Source of the DNA: Lachnospiraceae bacterium oral taxon 500
GTDB lineage: Bacteria > Bacillota > Clostridia > Lachnospirales > Vallitaleaceae
Length of the DNA: 64,000 nucleotides
NCBI GenBank assembly: GCA_002999035.1
Contig: CP027241.1
Coordinates: forward strand, 685,001 to 749,000
Direction of reading: 5' to 3'
Shown: positions 43,559 through 51,289 of the stretch, in pieces
Position numbering within the stretch: position 1 is the first letter of the stretch
Layout of the letters: every line of letters begins with the position of its first letter
Notes under the pieces: model-generated
Told to the model about the DNA's origin: nothing
Seen by the model: only the letters and a program-made list of their open reading frames with translations
Database searches by the model: none
Position numbers and translations under genes: made by a program

Positions 43559-44254
43559 TTACCGTAAAAATCCGGCAAACAAGCTGGCAAAGACAATTGT
43601 CATGATGCCGGCAATCGCCACCGACAAACTGCTCATCGCCCCTTCAATTTCGCCAATCTCCATCGCTTTGCTGGTGCCGATCACATGCGAGGCCGTCCCC
43701 AAAGCCAAACCAACCGAAATCGGATGCTTGATTTTAAACACCTTACAAATCCATTCTCCCAACACGCTGCCCAAAATTCCAGTAAGGACAATGGCCGTAA
43801 CCGTAATGGTCGAATTGCCGCCCAATTCTTCGCTTAAATCAATCCCAATCGCCGTGGTAATCGACTTGGGTAAAAAAGTCACATACTGCTGATGATTCAG
43901 CTTCATCACATAAGCCAGTGCCAAAATGCAAATGAGTCCCGACAATGTGCCGGAAAGAACCGCCAGCAAAATTGCCTTGTAATTTTTACGCAAATGATGA
44001 AACTGCCGGTACAACGGCAACGCCAGACAAATCGTAGCCGGTGTAATAAAATACGTTAAATACCTCGCTCCCCGGTCATACTGCTCATAGGAAATCCCGG
44101 TCAGGCGCAGGAATAAAATAATAAAAGCAATCGACAGCATCAGCGGATTGAGCAGCGGCGTATTCCAGCGCTGCCGGAGTTTCAGTGCTCCCCAGTAAGC
44201 CGCGACCGATAAAAAAGAGCCAAAAAACAGCGAATTTTTAAAAAGCTCATTCAT
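43559..44254 (-). CDS. lrgB: LrgB/CidB-family membrane protein
   Basis: A 231-residue protein with about seven helices. It has the family segments TPATICLALPLYRQF, FLPKSITTAIGIDLSEELGG and GLALGTASHVIGTSKAMEIGEIEGAMSSL. With LrgA it forms the antiholin-like pair thought to affect murein hydrolase export or, by newer work, pyruvate/glycolate transport. The start follows AAGGAGCAGG and overlaps lrgA by 8 bp. Confidence 0.93.
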   Translation of the reverse strand: MNELFKNSLFFGSFLSVAAYWGALKLRQRWNTPLLNPLMLSIAFIILFLRLTGISYEQYDRGARYLTYFITPATICLALPLYRQFHHLRKNYKAILLAVLSGTLSGLICILALAYVMKLNHQQYVTFLPKSITTAIGIDLSEELGGNSTITVTAIVLTGILGSVLGEWICKVFKIKHPISVGLALGTASHVIGTSKAMEIGEIEGAMSSLSVAIAGIMTIVFASLFAGFLR

Positions 44255-44603
44255 TGCCCTGCTCCTTTGTCAAAATCAGATCGGCTACCTTGCCGGTCAC
44301 TACCGTTACTACAACCGTACTGATAAAAATCAGCGCCAATGCTTCCAGCAGAATCGACTTAACCTCGTCAAAAATATTCATCAGATTAACTCCCGGTGCG
44401 ATAAACAGCACCGGCAGGCAAACCAGCAAAAAATCTCCGGCTCCTTCTACTCTTTCCGGTTTTAACACACCGGTCTGCAAAGCCAGAAATAAAATCACCA
44501 GCCCATAAACGCTTGCCGGTACCGGCAAGCCCAGCAACCGGTACAGCAGTTCAGAAACAAAAGTAATACCTAAAATAACTCCTAATTGTTTTAATTTTTC
44601 CAT
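44247..44603 (-). CDS. lrgA: LrgA/CidA-family holin-like protein
   Basis: A 118-residue protein with four helices. It carries the family pattern LGVILGITFVSELLYRLLGLPVPASVYGLVILF and FLLVCLPVLFIAPGVNLM. The ribosome site is poor (GAGAG). It overlaps lrgB. A lytSR-type regulator pair is not adjacent; the nearest two-component system is 0.6 kb upstream and of OmpR type. Confidence 0.92.
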   Translation of the reverse strand: MEKLKQLGVILGITFVSELLYRLLGLPVPASVYGLVILFLALQTGVLKPERVEGAGDFLLVCLPVLFIAPGVNLMNIFDEVKSILLEALALIFISTVVVTVVTGKVADLILTKEQGNE

Positions 44604-44727
44604 AGTTTTACTCTCAATTTCCCTGTCGAAAAATCCTTCCCTGCGCTGGTGCGCAATGGTTCTTTACGGCTCGGCCGCACAAAAAAATTGAAGTTCTCCT
44701 TTACTAAAAATAGCTTTAAACGCTCAA

Positions 44728-44765
44728 AAACCACTCTTTCCGGTTTCGGCCCCAAAGAGTGGTTT
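44728..44765 (-). terminator. Intrinsic terminator after yjfB
   Basis: AAACCACTCTTT (44728-44739) and AAAGAGTGGTTT (44754-44765) form a perfect 12-bp stem followed on the minus strand by a T run. Confidence 0.85.
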
Positions 44766-44882
44766 CTTTGATTTTTTCAAGTAACTTGTGCCGCAGTTCA
44801 AACAAGACATTCCTAATTCACCGAAATATCAGCAAAGTATGAGTGTGGGGGTAATATTTATGCTGCCCGAACTGTAACCAAA

Positions 44883-45077
44883 TTACAAGCGAACATCAAT
44901 ATTGCCGCCCAGGTGAGGATTGACACTGCGCTCCATCGCAGCGGTACTTTTTTCAATCATCTCAACCAGCGCCTCGCCTTCCTGCTTCATAACATCCTTC
45001 ACGTTTTTGGCAAAACCGATTGCCCAATCGCTTCTGGTCTGTGCCAATTTCATTACACTAATCGTCCCTGCGTCCAT
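44883..45077 (-). CDS. YjfB-family putative motility protein
   Basis: The protein has 64 residues from the ATG at 45077, behind AAAGGAAG; an upstream frame extension has no ribosome site. It starts MDAGTISVMKLAQTRSDWAI, has a central helix and ends MERSVNPHLGGNIDVRL, the hallmark tail of the small YjfB family seen in flagellated Firmicutes. Its function is not established. It suggests the organism is motile or descends from motile ancestors. It follows a sensor kinase gene by 137 bp. Confidence 0.85.
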   Translation of the reverse strand: MDAGTISVMKLAQTRSDWAIGFAKNVKDVMKQEGEALVEMIEKSTAAMERSVNPHLGGNIDVRL

Positions 45078-45214
45078 TTTCTTCCTTTCCGCCGCTTTCC
45101 CTGCGGCTCTTGATGTCCTAAATTGAGTATATTTTGTCAACGGCTTTCGCTGCACTTGACCGAAAAGCTCTCCAATCAAATCTTTTCGAACTTTCTGCCG
45201 GCTTCACCGAAAAC

Positions 45215-46630
45215 TCAGGCACCGGTCGAATCTTCTTTCAGCGGAAAAATTAACTCATATACTACTTCCTTACTTATATCGTCATTATAGACCCGATACT
45301 TTACCTGCTGCGCTTTAAAAATTTCAGAGGCAATCGCCAAGCCCAGGCCCGTACCATTTTTTTTAGCCTTGCCTTTATAAAAGCTGTCCCAAATATAGGG
45401 CAGGTCAGCCGGCTCAATCAAAGCACCGTCATTGCGCAGCGTCAGGTAAGCCTCAGTCGCCGTCCGGGTCAGTTTTAAACAAATCCGATGCGCCGCATGC
45501 CTGATACTGTTGCTTAAAATATTGCTGATCGCCTGTTCCAGCCGAAAAGCATCGCCGTACAGCAAAACCGGGGTCAGCTCCGCCGTAATCTCCTTGTCCT
45601 CTGCTTTCACAATCCATTCCTGTTTTTTGAGCAGCTCACGGACAAGTCCGGCCAAATCAATTTCTTCCTTTTTATATGTGATCAGACCCGACTCCAGGCC
45701 GGACAAATCCAAAAGCTCCTTGACGACTTTGCTCATTTTCTGACATTCGTCTAAAATAATACCATAATACTCGGCCTGCTCCAGCGGATTGGCCAAACCG
45801 TCGTTTAGCGCTTCGGTATAAGAACTGATAACCGAAATCGGGGTTTGCAGTTCATGGGAAACCTGCGCGGTAAACCGCTTGCGCAGCTTTTCCAGCTGCT
45901 GCTTTTTGGCCAGTTCCGCCGTTAAGTCACTGATTGTTTTTTTCAAAATCAGCGTAATCTCATTTAACGTTGCCCCCAGCTGCCCGATTTCATCGGCCCG
46001 CCGGCCTTGATAAGCCGCATCAAACTCCAGGCGGCCAATTTTTTGCGCTAATTGATTGAGCTTAACTACCGGATCGGTGATTGACCGAGCGAGCCAATAA
46101 GCGACTGCCAAGCTGAGCAAAAAGCCGAGTGCCAGAGCCTTCCAAATATATGCCCGAAAAACCTCCAGCGTTTCATCAATTGTAATTACCGGAATTTCCA
46201 GCCAGGCAAAGCGGGTTTCATCCATTTGACTTAAATAGCCAAGCCACAGCGAATTGGCAACCGGATAATTGGTTCGAATCACCACGGCGGTTTGATCGCC
46301 ATAGCGGATTTCCCGAACCGTTGTGCCCTGATTATAGACATAGCGCTGATCCTTATACAAAATCAGCGCCCGGTCAGCCGTAATATCCAGCAGCGTAATT
46401 CGGCCCTCAAACTGATACCCCAGATAGTCAAGACTTTCCTTAATTTCACTGTCACTGCCGACCATTTGCAGCTGCATCCGGATTTGACTGCCGGTTTGAA
46501 TCATTTTGTCAATTTTCTGCTGATAATACCGGCTTTCAATATAAGTATTCAGGCCCAGGCTGAAAATTAAAGCCAAAACGGCAAAAGCCGCTACAAAAGA
46601 AAGCAGAACTCTAACTTTAAGCGATTTCAT
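45215..46630 (-). CDS. Sensor histidine kinase
   Basis: A 471-residue membrane kinase. Two helices (about 7-28 and 162-182) enclose an outer sensor domain of about 130 residues, followed by a HAMP domain, then HisKA with the phospho-acceptor in QVSHELQTPISVI near residue 257. The HATPase has SNILSNSIRHA (N box), LPYIWDSFYKGKAK and GTGLGLAIA. The outer domain is unassigned. The gene starts 8 bp after the response regulator stop, with AGGAGG upstream. Confidence 0.93.
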   Translation of the reverse strand: MKSLKVRVLLSFVAAFAVLALIFSLGLNTYIESRYYQQKIDKMIQTGSQIRMQLQMVGSDSEIKESLDYLGYQFEGRITLLDITADRALILYKDQRYVYNQGTTVREIRYGDQTAVVIRTNYPVANSLWLGYLSQMDETRFAWLEIPVITIDETLEVFRAYIWKALALGFLLSLAVAYWLARSITDPVVKLNQLAQKIGRLEFDAAYQGRRADEIGQLGATLNEITLILKKTISDLTAELAKKQQLEKLRKRFTAQVSHELQTPISVISSYTEALNDGLANPLEQAEYYGIILDECQKMSKVVKELLDLSGLESGLITYKKEEIDLAGLVRELLKKQEWIVKAEDKEITAELTPVLLYGDAFRLEQAISNILSNSIRHAAHRICLKLTRTATEAYLTLRNDGALIEPADLPYIWDSFYKGKAKKNGTGLGLAIASEIFKAQQVKYRVYNDDISKEVVYELIFPLKEDSTGA

Positions 46631-46638
46631 ACTGCCTC

Positions 46639-47307
46639 CTAATCCAGGCGATAGCCCATTCCCCGAATGGTCTTAATCCGCTCACCCTCACTGCCCAGCT
46701 TTTGCCGCAGCCGCTTAACCACGGTATCAACTGTCCGATCTTCGCCGTCATAGGCATAGCCCCAGATTCGGTTCAAAATCTGATCGCGGCTTAACGCCTG
46801 TTTTTGATTATTTAAAAAATAAAGCAGCAAATCATATTCCTTCGGCGTCAGTTCCACCTCCGTGCCGCCGACCGATACCAGCCGTGCTAAAGGATTGACC
46901 GCAATCCCGCCGCTGACTATGATTTCTTCCCGGTTTAATTTCCCGGCTCGGTTTAAAAGGGCTTTCACCCGGGCAACCAGCTCACCCGTCCGAAAAGGCT
47001 TCGTGACATAGTCGTCCGTCCCCAGCCGAAAGCCGAATAAAGTGTCCTCCTCGCTGTCTCTGGCGGTCAGCATAATGACCGGCACAGCCGAATCTTCCCG
47101 AACTTTTTTCAGGACATTCCAGCCGTCTAACTTCGGCATCATCACATCTAAAATCAGCAAATCGATATCATAACTGTTAAAAATTTCCAGAGCCTTGACT
47201 CCGTCTTCTGCTTCTAAGACCCGAAAGCCCTCGCTGGCCAAATACTTGACCACTATTTTCCGCAATCTTTCTTCATCTTCGGCAATTAAAATATTGATTT
47301 GATGCAT
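46639..47307 (-). CDS. OmpR-family response regulator
   Basis: A 222-residue protein. The receiver domain has the acidic pocket EDE near residue 10, phospho-Asp in LLILDVMMPKLDG, Thr in VIMLTARD and Lys in DDYVTKPF. The winged helix covers about 125-222 (ELTPKEYDLLLYFLNN, RTVDTVVKRLRQKL, IRGMGYRLD). It partners the kinase that follows. Targets are unknown; the lrgAB and yjfB genes downstream are candidates. Confidence 0.94.
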   Translation of the reverse strand: MHQINILIAEDEERLRKIVVKYLASEGFRVLEAEDGVKALEIFNSYDIDLLILDVMMPKLDGWNVLKKVREDSAVPVIMLTARDSEEDTLFGFRLGTDDYVTKPFRTGELVARVKALLNRAGKLNREEIIVSGGIAVNPLARLVSVGGTEVELTPKEYDLLLYFLNNQKQALSRDQILNRIWGYAYDGEDRTVDTVVKRLRQKLGSEGERIKTIRGMGYRLD

Positions 47308-47431
47308 CTTTTGCCTCCTGATTACTTTATTTTCCTTTGCCCGCCAAGCCGATCTTCTATTTCATCGGCAAGGTAAAAGCTTATTCCGCTTGCTTTTGAC
47401 TGGCAAAAAAGCGCTGCCTTTTCGATTTTAC

Positions 47432-47926
47432 TTAACTGGCTTTCTCTAGGGAAAAAAACTTGCCGAAGCCGATTTTTTCTAATGTTAAAAGTAAAATTAT
47501 GCCTAATAACTGAGCCGAAATAAACTGCCCGGCTCCAACCGTAAACACCATAAAATAAAAGGCATCCGGCACCTGATAAGCATAGCGTAAGATAAAGGGT
47601 ACCACCAGTGCATTTAAAACTACCGCCGGTACCGGCACCAAATAACGGTTCGCCCGCAGCCGGTAGGCCAGCGCCGCCGCCGCCAGCGTGGTTAACGAGC
47701 CAAAAACAATATCAAGGATATCCGCTCCGCCTAAAATATTACCGAGCAGGCAGCCGATAAACAGTCCCGGTACCGCCGCCGGCGTAAAGAAAGGCAAGAC
47801 CGACAGCATTTCGGCAATCCGGATCTGCAGCGCCCCAAAGGAAATGGGCGCAAAGGCCACAACTAAAACAACATAAAGTGCGGCAATCATTGCCGCCTGG
47901 GTCATAAACTTGGTACTTTTTTTCAT
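47432..47926 (-). CDS. queT: QueT-family queuosine precursor transporter
   Basis: The protein has 164 residues from the ATG at 47926, behind GGAGGAATT; an in-frame upstream extension is part of the riboswitch leader. It is an ECF-type S component with five or six helices and the family pattern MIAALYVVLVVAFAPISFGALQIRIAEMLSVLPFF. It would import preQ1/preQ0 for tRNA queuosine with a shared ECF module coded elsewhere. The preQ1 riboswitch upstream supports the assignment strongly. Confidence 0.93.
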   Translation of the reverse strand: MKKSTKFMTQAAMIAALYVVLVVAFAPISFGALQIRIAEMLSVLPFFTPAAVPGLFIGCLLGNILGGADILDIVFGSLTTLAAAALAYRLRANRYLVPVPAVVLNALVVPFILRYAYQVPDAFYFMVFTVGAGQFISAQLLGIILLLTLEKIGFGKFFSLEKAS

Positions 47927-48058
47927 TTTTAATTCCTCCGCGCGCACCTGCCTGATGTACTGCACAAACAGCGGGACAACAGGGATTTTAAGAAAAATCC
48001 CGTTAAGCTGCCTCCCGGGCAGCACCGCTTTCCCTTGGCCGGCATTTCCGGCGGTACG

Positions 48059-48099
48059 CTTAGTTTTGTTTTAAGTGAGGATGGTCGCGAACTCACTTT
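48059..48099 (-). ncRNA. PreQ1-I riboswitch
   Basis: On the minus strand AGTGAG (48097-48092) pairs with CTCACT. The loop holds TTC and an ACC segment, and the hairpin is followed by an A-rich tail ending ACTAAG (to 48059), as in class I preQ1 aptamers, where the ACTAA part forms the pseudoknot. A GCCGG/CCGGC hairpin lies between aptamer and gene as a possible expression platform. Confidence 0.85.
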
Positions 48100-48113
48100 G
48101 TTGCTAAAACTGG

Positions 48114-48142
48114 ATTATATCATAAAGCAGGAAAAAGTGCAA
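48114..48142 (-). promoter_or_regulatory. Sigma-A promoter of the queT leader
   Basis: TTGCAC (48142-48137), a 17-base spacer and TATAAT (48119-48114) on the minus strand, about 17 bases before the aptamer. Confidence 0.8.
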
Positions 48143-48248
48143 AGACTTTATTTTACCATTTATATACCGCTTATACGTTATTTATACACCCGCCCTCGGC
48201 TGGGGCAAATTGGGTAAAGTGCTCACAGTTTAACACCGAAAAAAGCAA

Positions 48249-48292
48249 AACCAATGGGATCGGCTTGAATCATGCAAGCACTCCCATTGGTT
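48249..48292 (-). terminator. Intrinsic terminator of the first Rpn gene
   Basis: AACCAATGGG and CCCATTGGTT form a 10-bp stem with an inner GCTTG/CAAGC pair, followed on the minus strand by TTTTGCTTTTTT. Confidence 0.85.
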
Positions 48293-48363
48293 CTGTAACA
48301 ATGATTTCTCATATTTTATGAAAACAAGGATTCTACCCCGCTATAAAAATACAGCTTGTGCAA

Positions 48364-49386
48364 TCACAACTCCGCAATCTGCTCCGCCGTAAGGCCGGTG
48401 CATTTTCTAATCATCTCAACCGACAGACCATTCACTTTCATATTCCGGGCTGTTTGCAGTTTTTCACTGCGGCGGCCTTGCTGTTCGCCGCGCTGTAGGC
48501 CTCGTTTTTCGCCGCGCTTTTCACCCCGTTTTTCGCCGATTTTTTCTCCTTCTTCCCGCATCCACGCCATCATAGAATGATAATCCCGCTCATACTTTAA
48601 TGCTGCCTTGTAGTTGATCCGCTCTTGTCCATCCATATAAAATTCTTCCATAACTCTATTCGCCTTTTCCAAAGTTGCCGATCCCTTCGCCATTGCTGCC
48701 CGCACCTCCTTGTTATTCGTCTGAATAAAAATCAGCCATCGCTCCAATAATCCCAATTCTTCTACTCTTATCTCCGCCATTGCTTTTAAGCCGGATGGCA
48801 AAATCTTGGTCAAATCCAAAAAGTGAATCTCCAGCAGTTCATCTAATTCCGTATATTCTTCTACTTCCAGTAACTTATAAATGGAATGACATTTGTCTGT
48901 AAACGGAAAATTTTCATTAAGTAAGTTAATTGTGATACATTTTTCCAACTGGTCGTATTTGTCTCCTTTTTCTAAATCGCCAGCATACATATCCGCCCAA
49001 TAGTATAGGCTGCGGCGAGGGAAAAAATCCGTCCAGTAGTTTTGAATCTCAACATTGATTTTTCTGCCGTCTGCCAAACGCAGCTTTAAATCCAAAATAC
49101 CGGCTTTCTTATCCAGCACCTGCGGCAGCAGCAAGGGGTCTTCTATTCGGATTTCTTCAAAGTCCTTTTGCTCCATACCGGTCACCAGCGATAAAAATTC
49201 CGCTAAAATATCCCTGTTCTCCACCCGCCCGAACAGCTTCTTAAATGCATAATCATTGCGGACGGTAAAACACATCTTGTCAATGTCTTTCCGATTTTCT
49301 ATCTCTTTTGGCTTTTCAAGCTCTTTCCAAATTTCAAGCTTTCCGGCAGCTTTAGTCCTGTTGCTTTTATTCTTATTCTTTCTCAT
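48364..49386 (-). CDS. Rpn/PD-(D/E)XK family recombination-promoting nuclease, copy 1
   Basis: A 340-residue protein. The nuclease core holds FTVRNDYAFKKLFG near residue 40, then GILDLKLRLADGRKINVEIQ with the Asp and Glu-x-Gln residues, and an HFLDLTK segment near residue 190. The C-terminus has a run of GEKRGEKRG units (about 283-300) followed by RKCTGLTAEQIAEL. Rpn proteins (PF12784-type) cut DNA and promote RecA-independent recombination; the variable repeat is typical. The start at 49386 follows AAAGGAGAAAGAA. It is controlled by the shared promoter. Confidence 0.88.
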   Translation of the reverse strand: MRKNKNKSNRTKAAGKLEIWKELEKPKEIENRKDIDKMCFTVRNDYAFKKLFGRVENRDILAEFLSLVTGMEQKDFEEIRIEDPLLLPQVLDKKAGILDLKLRLADGRKINVEIQNYWTDFFPRRSLYYWADMYAGDLEKGDKYDQLEKCITINLLNENFPFTDKCHSIYKLLEVEEYTELDELLEIHFLDLTKILPSGLKAMAEIRVEELGLLERWLIFIQTNNKEVRAAMAKGSATLEKANRVMEEFYMDGQERINYKAALKYERDYHSMMAWMREEGEKIGEKRGEKRGEKRGLQRGEQQGRRSEKLQTARNMKVNGLSVEMIRKCTGLTAEQIAEL

Positions 49387-49431
49387 TTCTTTCTCCTTTT
49401 ATTATACTAAAACATCTTACTTTCTACAACT

Positions 49432-49474
49432 ATTTTAGCAAAAAAGAAGTTAGAAGTCGTCCGCAATTTGTGGA
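49432..49474 (-). promoter_or_regulatory. Shared-type promoter of Rpn copy 1
   Basis: The operator TCCGCAATTTGTGGA (plus strand, 49460-49474) is followed on the minus strand by CGACTT, 13 bases and TGCTAAAAT (49440-49432). Spacing equals that of the other three copies. Confidence 0.75.
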
Positions 49475-49581
49475 AATTCAGGGAAAATTTTAATAAAAAA
49501 TAGCAACCAGCAAACCGAAATGTGAAGCGCGCAAGCACAAATGAATGCGACCACAAAGCGGGCATATTCATTTTGCGGCGC

Positions 49582-49677
49582 TTCACCGACAGACGGTCGG
49601 TTTTGCGCAGCAAAATCCGACGTCTTAAAAAGACTGCGGCGAAAGCTTTCAAGCGAAGCCTTTGGTCTGCCGGTGAA
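49582..49677. repeat. Multi-hairpin element between the Rpn genes
   Basis: TTCACCGACAGAC (49582-49594) pairs with GTCTGCCGGTGAA (49665-49677) with one mismatch. Inside are CGGTTTTGC/GCAAAATCCG, GTCTT/AAGAC and GAAAGCTTTC. It resembles the other cruciform elements in layout but not in sequence. No gene is present in the 409-bp gap. Confidence 0.65.
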
Positions 49678-49795
49678 TAATATCCGATAAAAGAAAAAAT
49701 CATTCCTTCTTGGGTTTCCCAATCGGAACGATTTTATGCTCTGCTGTATTTGATTTAGATTTTTCTCTATTCTTTCTATCCTTGATTTTCAAATA

Positions 49796-50776
49796 TTATA
49801 ACTCCGCAATCTGCTCCGCCGTCAGGCCGGTATATTTTATAATTGCCGAAATTGGCATCCCGTCAGCTTTCATATTCCGGGCCGTTTCGATCTTTTCACT
49901 GCGACGCCCTTGCTGTTCCCCACGCTGTAAGCCACGTTTTTCACCACGTTTTTCACCAATAAGGATTCCCTTATCTACGCCTGCTTCCCACAGTGTCGCT
50001 CGGTTAGACTCATAGCGAACAGCAGCTTCATAGTTCAAGCGTTCTTGCCTATCCGCATAAAACTGATTCATTACTTCATTGGCATATTGCATAACCGCAT
50101 TCCTCCTCCCTAATTCTTCCCGAACCGCTTTATCATTGGTTTCAATAAACTTCAGCCATTGTTCCAACTCGCTGTCATCCTGTTTTGGCTTTAACTTCGT
50201 CAAATCCAAAAAATGAAACTCCAAATCATCCGAAAATGGCTGAAAGGTTTTTACATTCATCACCCGATAAATCGAATGAAGCTCCTCTGTCAGCGGAAAT
50301 TCTTCCCCTAAGATATGAATACTGACACAACGGGCTAAATATTTATAGGCTTTGCCCGGCTTAAACTTTTCCAGATACCGGCTGGCCCAATAAAAATAAG
50401 TCCGTTTTTCATAATGCGGCTCCCACAGATTCTGCATTTCAATATTAACCTTTTGCCCGTTCGGCAAAGTTAGCTTAATATCCAAAATCCCCTGTTTTTC
50501 ATCGGCATAATAATTCCCTACCACCGGATTTTCAATCACGATATCTTCCAGTTCTTCCTTATCTAATTCCAGCACCACCGATAAAAATTCCTGCAAGATG
50601 ATGATGTTTTCCGTCCGTCCGAACAGCTTCTTAAACGCATAGTCATTGCGGACGGTAAAGCGCATATTGTCGATATCTTTCTGGTACTCAACGTCTTTCC
50701 GGCTTTCAATCTCTTTCCAAGTTTCAAGCTTGCCGGCAGCTGTTCCGGTTCCATACTTTTTATTCTTAGACCCCAC
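49796..50776 (-). CDS. Rpn/PD-(D/E)XK family nuclease, copy 2
   Basis: The protein has 326 residues from a GTG at 50776, chosen because GGGAG lies seven bases upstream and the leader matches that of copy 1; the frame itself opens farther up. It shares FTVRNDYAFKKLFG, then GILDIKLTLPNGQKVNIEMQ, HFLDLTKLKP, the GEKRGEKRGLQRGEQQGRR block and YTGLTAEQIAEL with copy 1. The middle is more diverged, so the duplication is not recent. Its repeat run is shorter by about one unit. Confidence 0.87.
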   Translation of the reverse strand: MGSKNKKYGTGTAAGKLETWKEIESRKDVEYQKDIDNMRFTVRNDYAFKKLFGRTENIIILQEFLSVVLELDKEELEDIVIENPVVGNYYADEKQGILDIKLTLPNGQKVNIEMQNLWEPHYEKRTYFYWASRYLEKFKPGKAYKYLARCVSIHILGEEFPLTEELHSIYRVMNVKTFQPFSDDLEFHFLDLTKLKPKQDDSELEQWLKFIETNDKAVREELGRRNAVMQYANEVMNQFYADRQERLNYEAAVRYESNRATLWEAGVDKGILIGEKRGEKRGLQRGEQQGRRSEKIETARNMKADGMPISAIIKYTGLTAEQIAEL

Positions 50777-50823
50777 TATACTTTCTCCCTTCATTATACT
50801 AAAATATTCTGTTCGATACAACT

Positions 50824-50866
50824 ATCTTAGCAAAAATTCAAAAGAAAGTCGTCCGCAATTTGTGGA
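50824..50866 (-). promoter_or_regulatory. Shared-type promoter of Rpn copy 2
   Basis: The operator TCCGCAATTTGTGGA (plus strand, 50852-50866) is followed on the minus strand by CGACTT, 13 bases and TGCTAAGAT (50832-50824). The sequence between promoter and GTG is also similar to copy 1 (TTTTAGTATAAT then a purine-rich ribosome site). Confidence 0.75.
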
Positions 50867-51139
50867 ATTTCAAAAAAATTTTTCTGGATAGGTATGGGTC
50901 GTCTTTAGCACATACTCAAAATCGGGCATATTTAAATGCCCTAAAAGTATGTGCGAAGTTTGCTCCGGCGAGTAATCAGTCTGCATAGAGAGGCAGGAAA
51001 TGCACAGCATTTCCGTTCGACTGTCGTACGAAAGAGAGATATAGAGAAAGATGACAACAAGCAAACCGCAATTTGTGGAATTTGAAAGAGCTTTTTAAAA
51101 AAGTCGTCCTTAATATTTGAGAAGTTTTCTCCCGCACGC
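50867..51139. repeat. Repeat relics upstream of Rpn copy 2
   Basis: This gap holds no convincing gene. It has a diverged relative of the 117-bp repeats of 17.2 kb (about 50954-51026, with CAGTCTGC, GAGAGGCAG and GTTCGAC), a lone operator half-copy ACCGCAATTTGTGGA at 51065-51079 without a -10, and an isolated AAGTCGTCC near 51102. Confidence 0.65.
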
Positions 51140-51185
51140 AAAAAAGCGTTCCGGCCAACCGATTGGCTAACCGGAACGCTTTTTT
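51140..51185 (-). terminator. Intrinsic terminator of the LRR/SLH gene
   Basis: AAAAAAGCGTTCCGG (51140-51154) and CCGGAACGCTTTTTT (51171-51185) form a perfect 15-bp stem, with CCAACCGATTGG in the loop. Nearly the same sequence ends the LPXTG gene at 55267-55310. Confidence 0.9.
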
Positions 51186-51289
51186 GTTTCTACATTTCTG
51201 TATTTTATTTGCTTCTATGCTTCTGCGTTTTTGGTTTCTGCCTGCGTTCCGCTTTTAGCGTCTGAAGTTCATGACCGGCTTACGGCAGC

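Noticed and set aside
49460-50866. DnaA boxes in the TTTCCACAA motif
   Set aside because: The DnaA box is TTATCCACA; the copies here are palindromic, single and fixed in spacing to a -10, so a promoter operator fits better.
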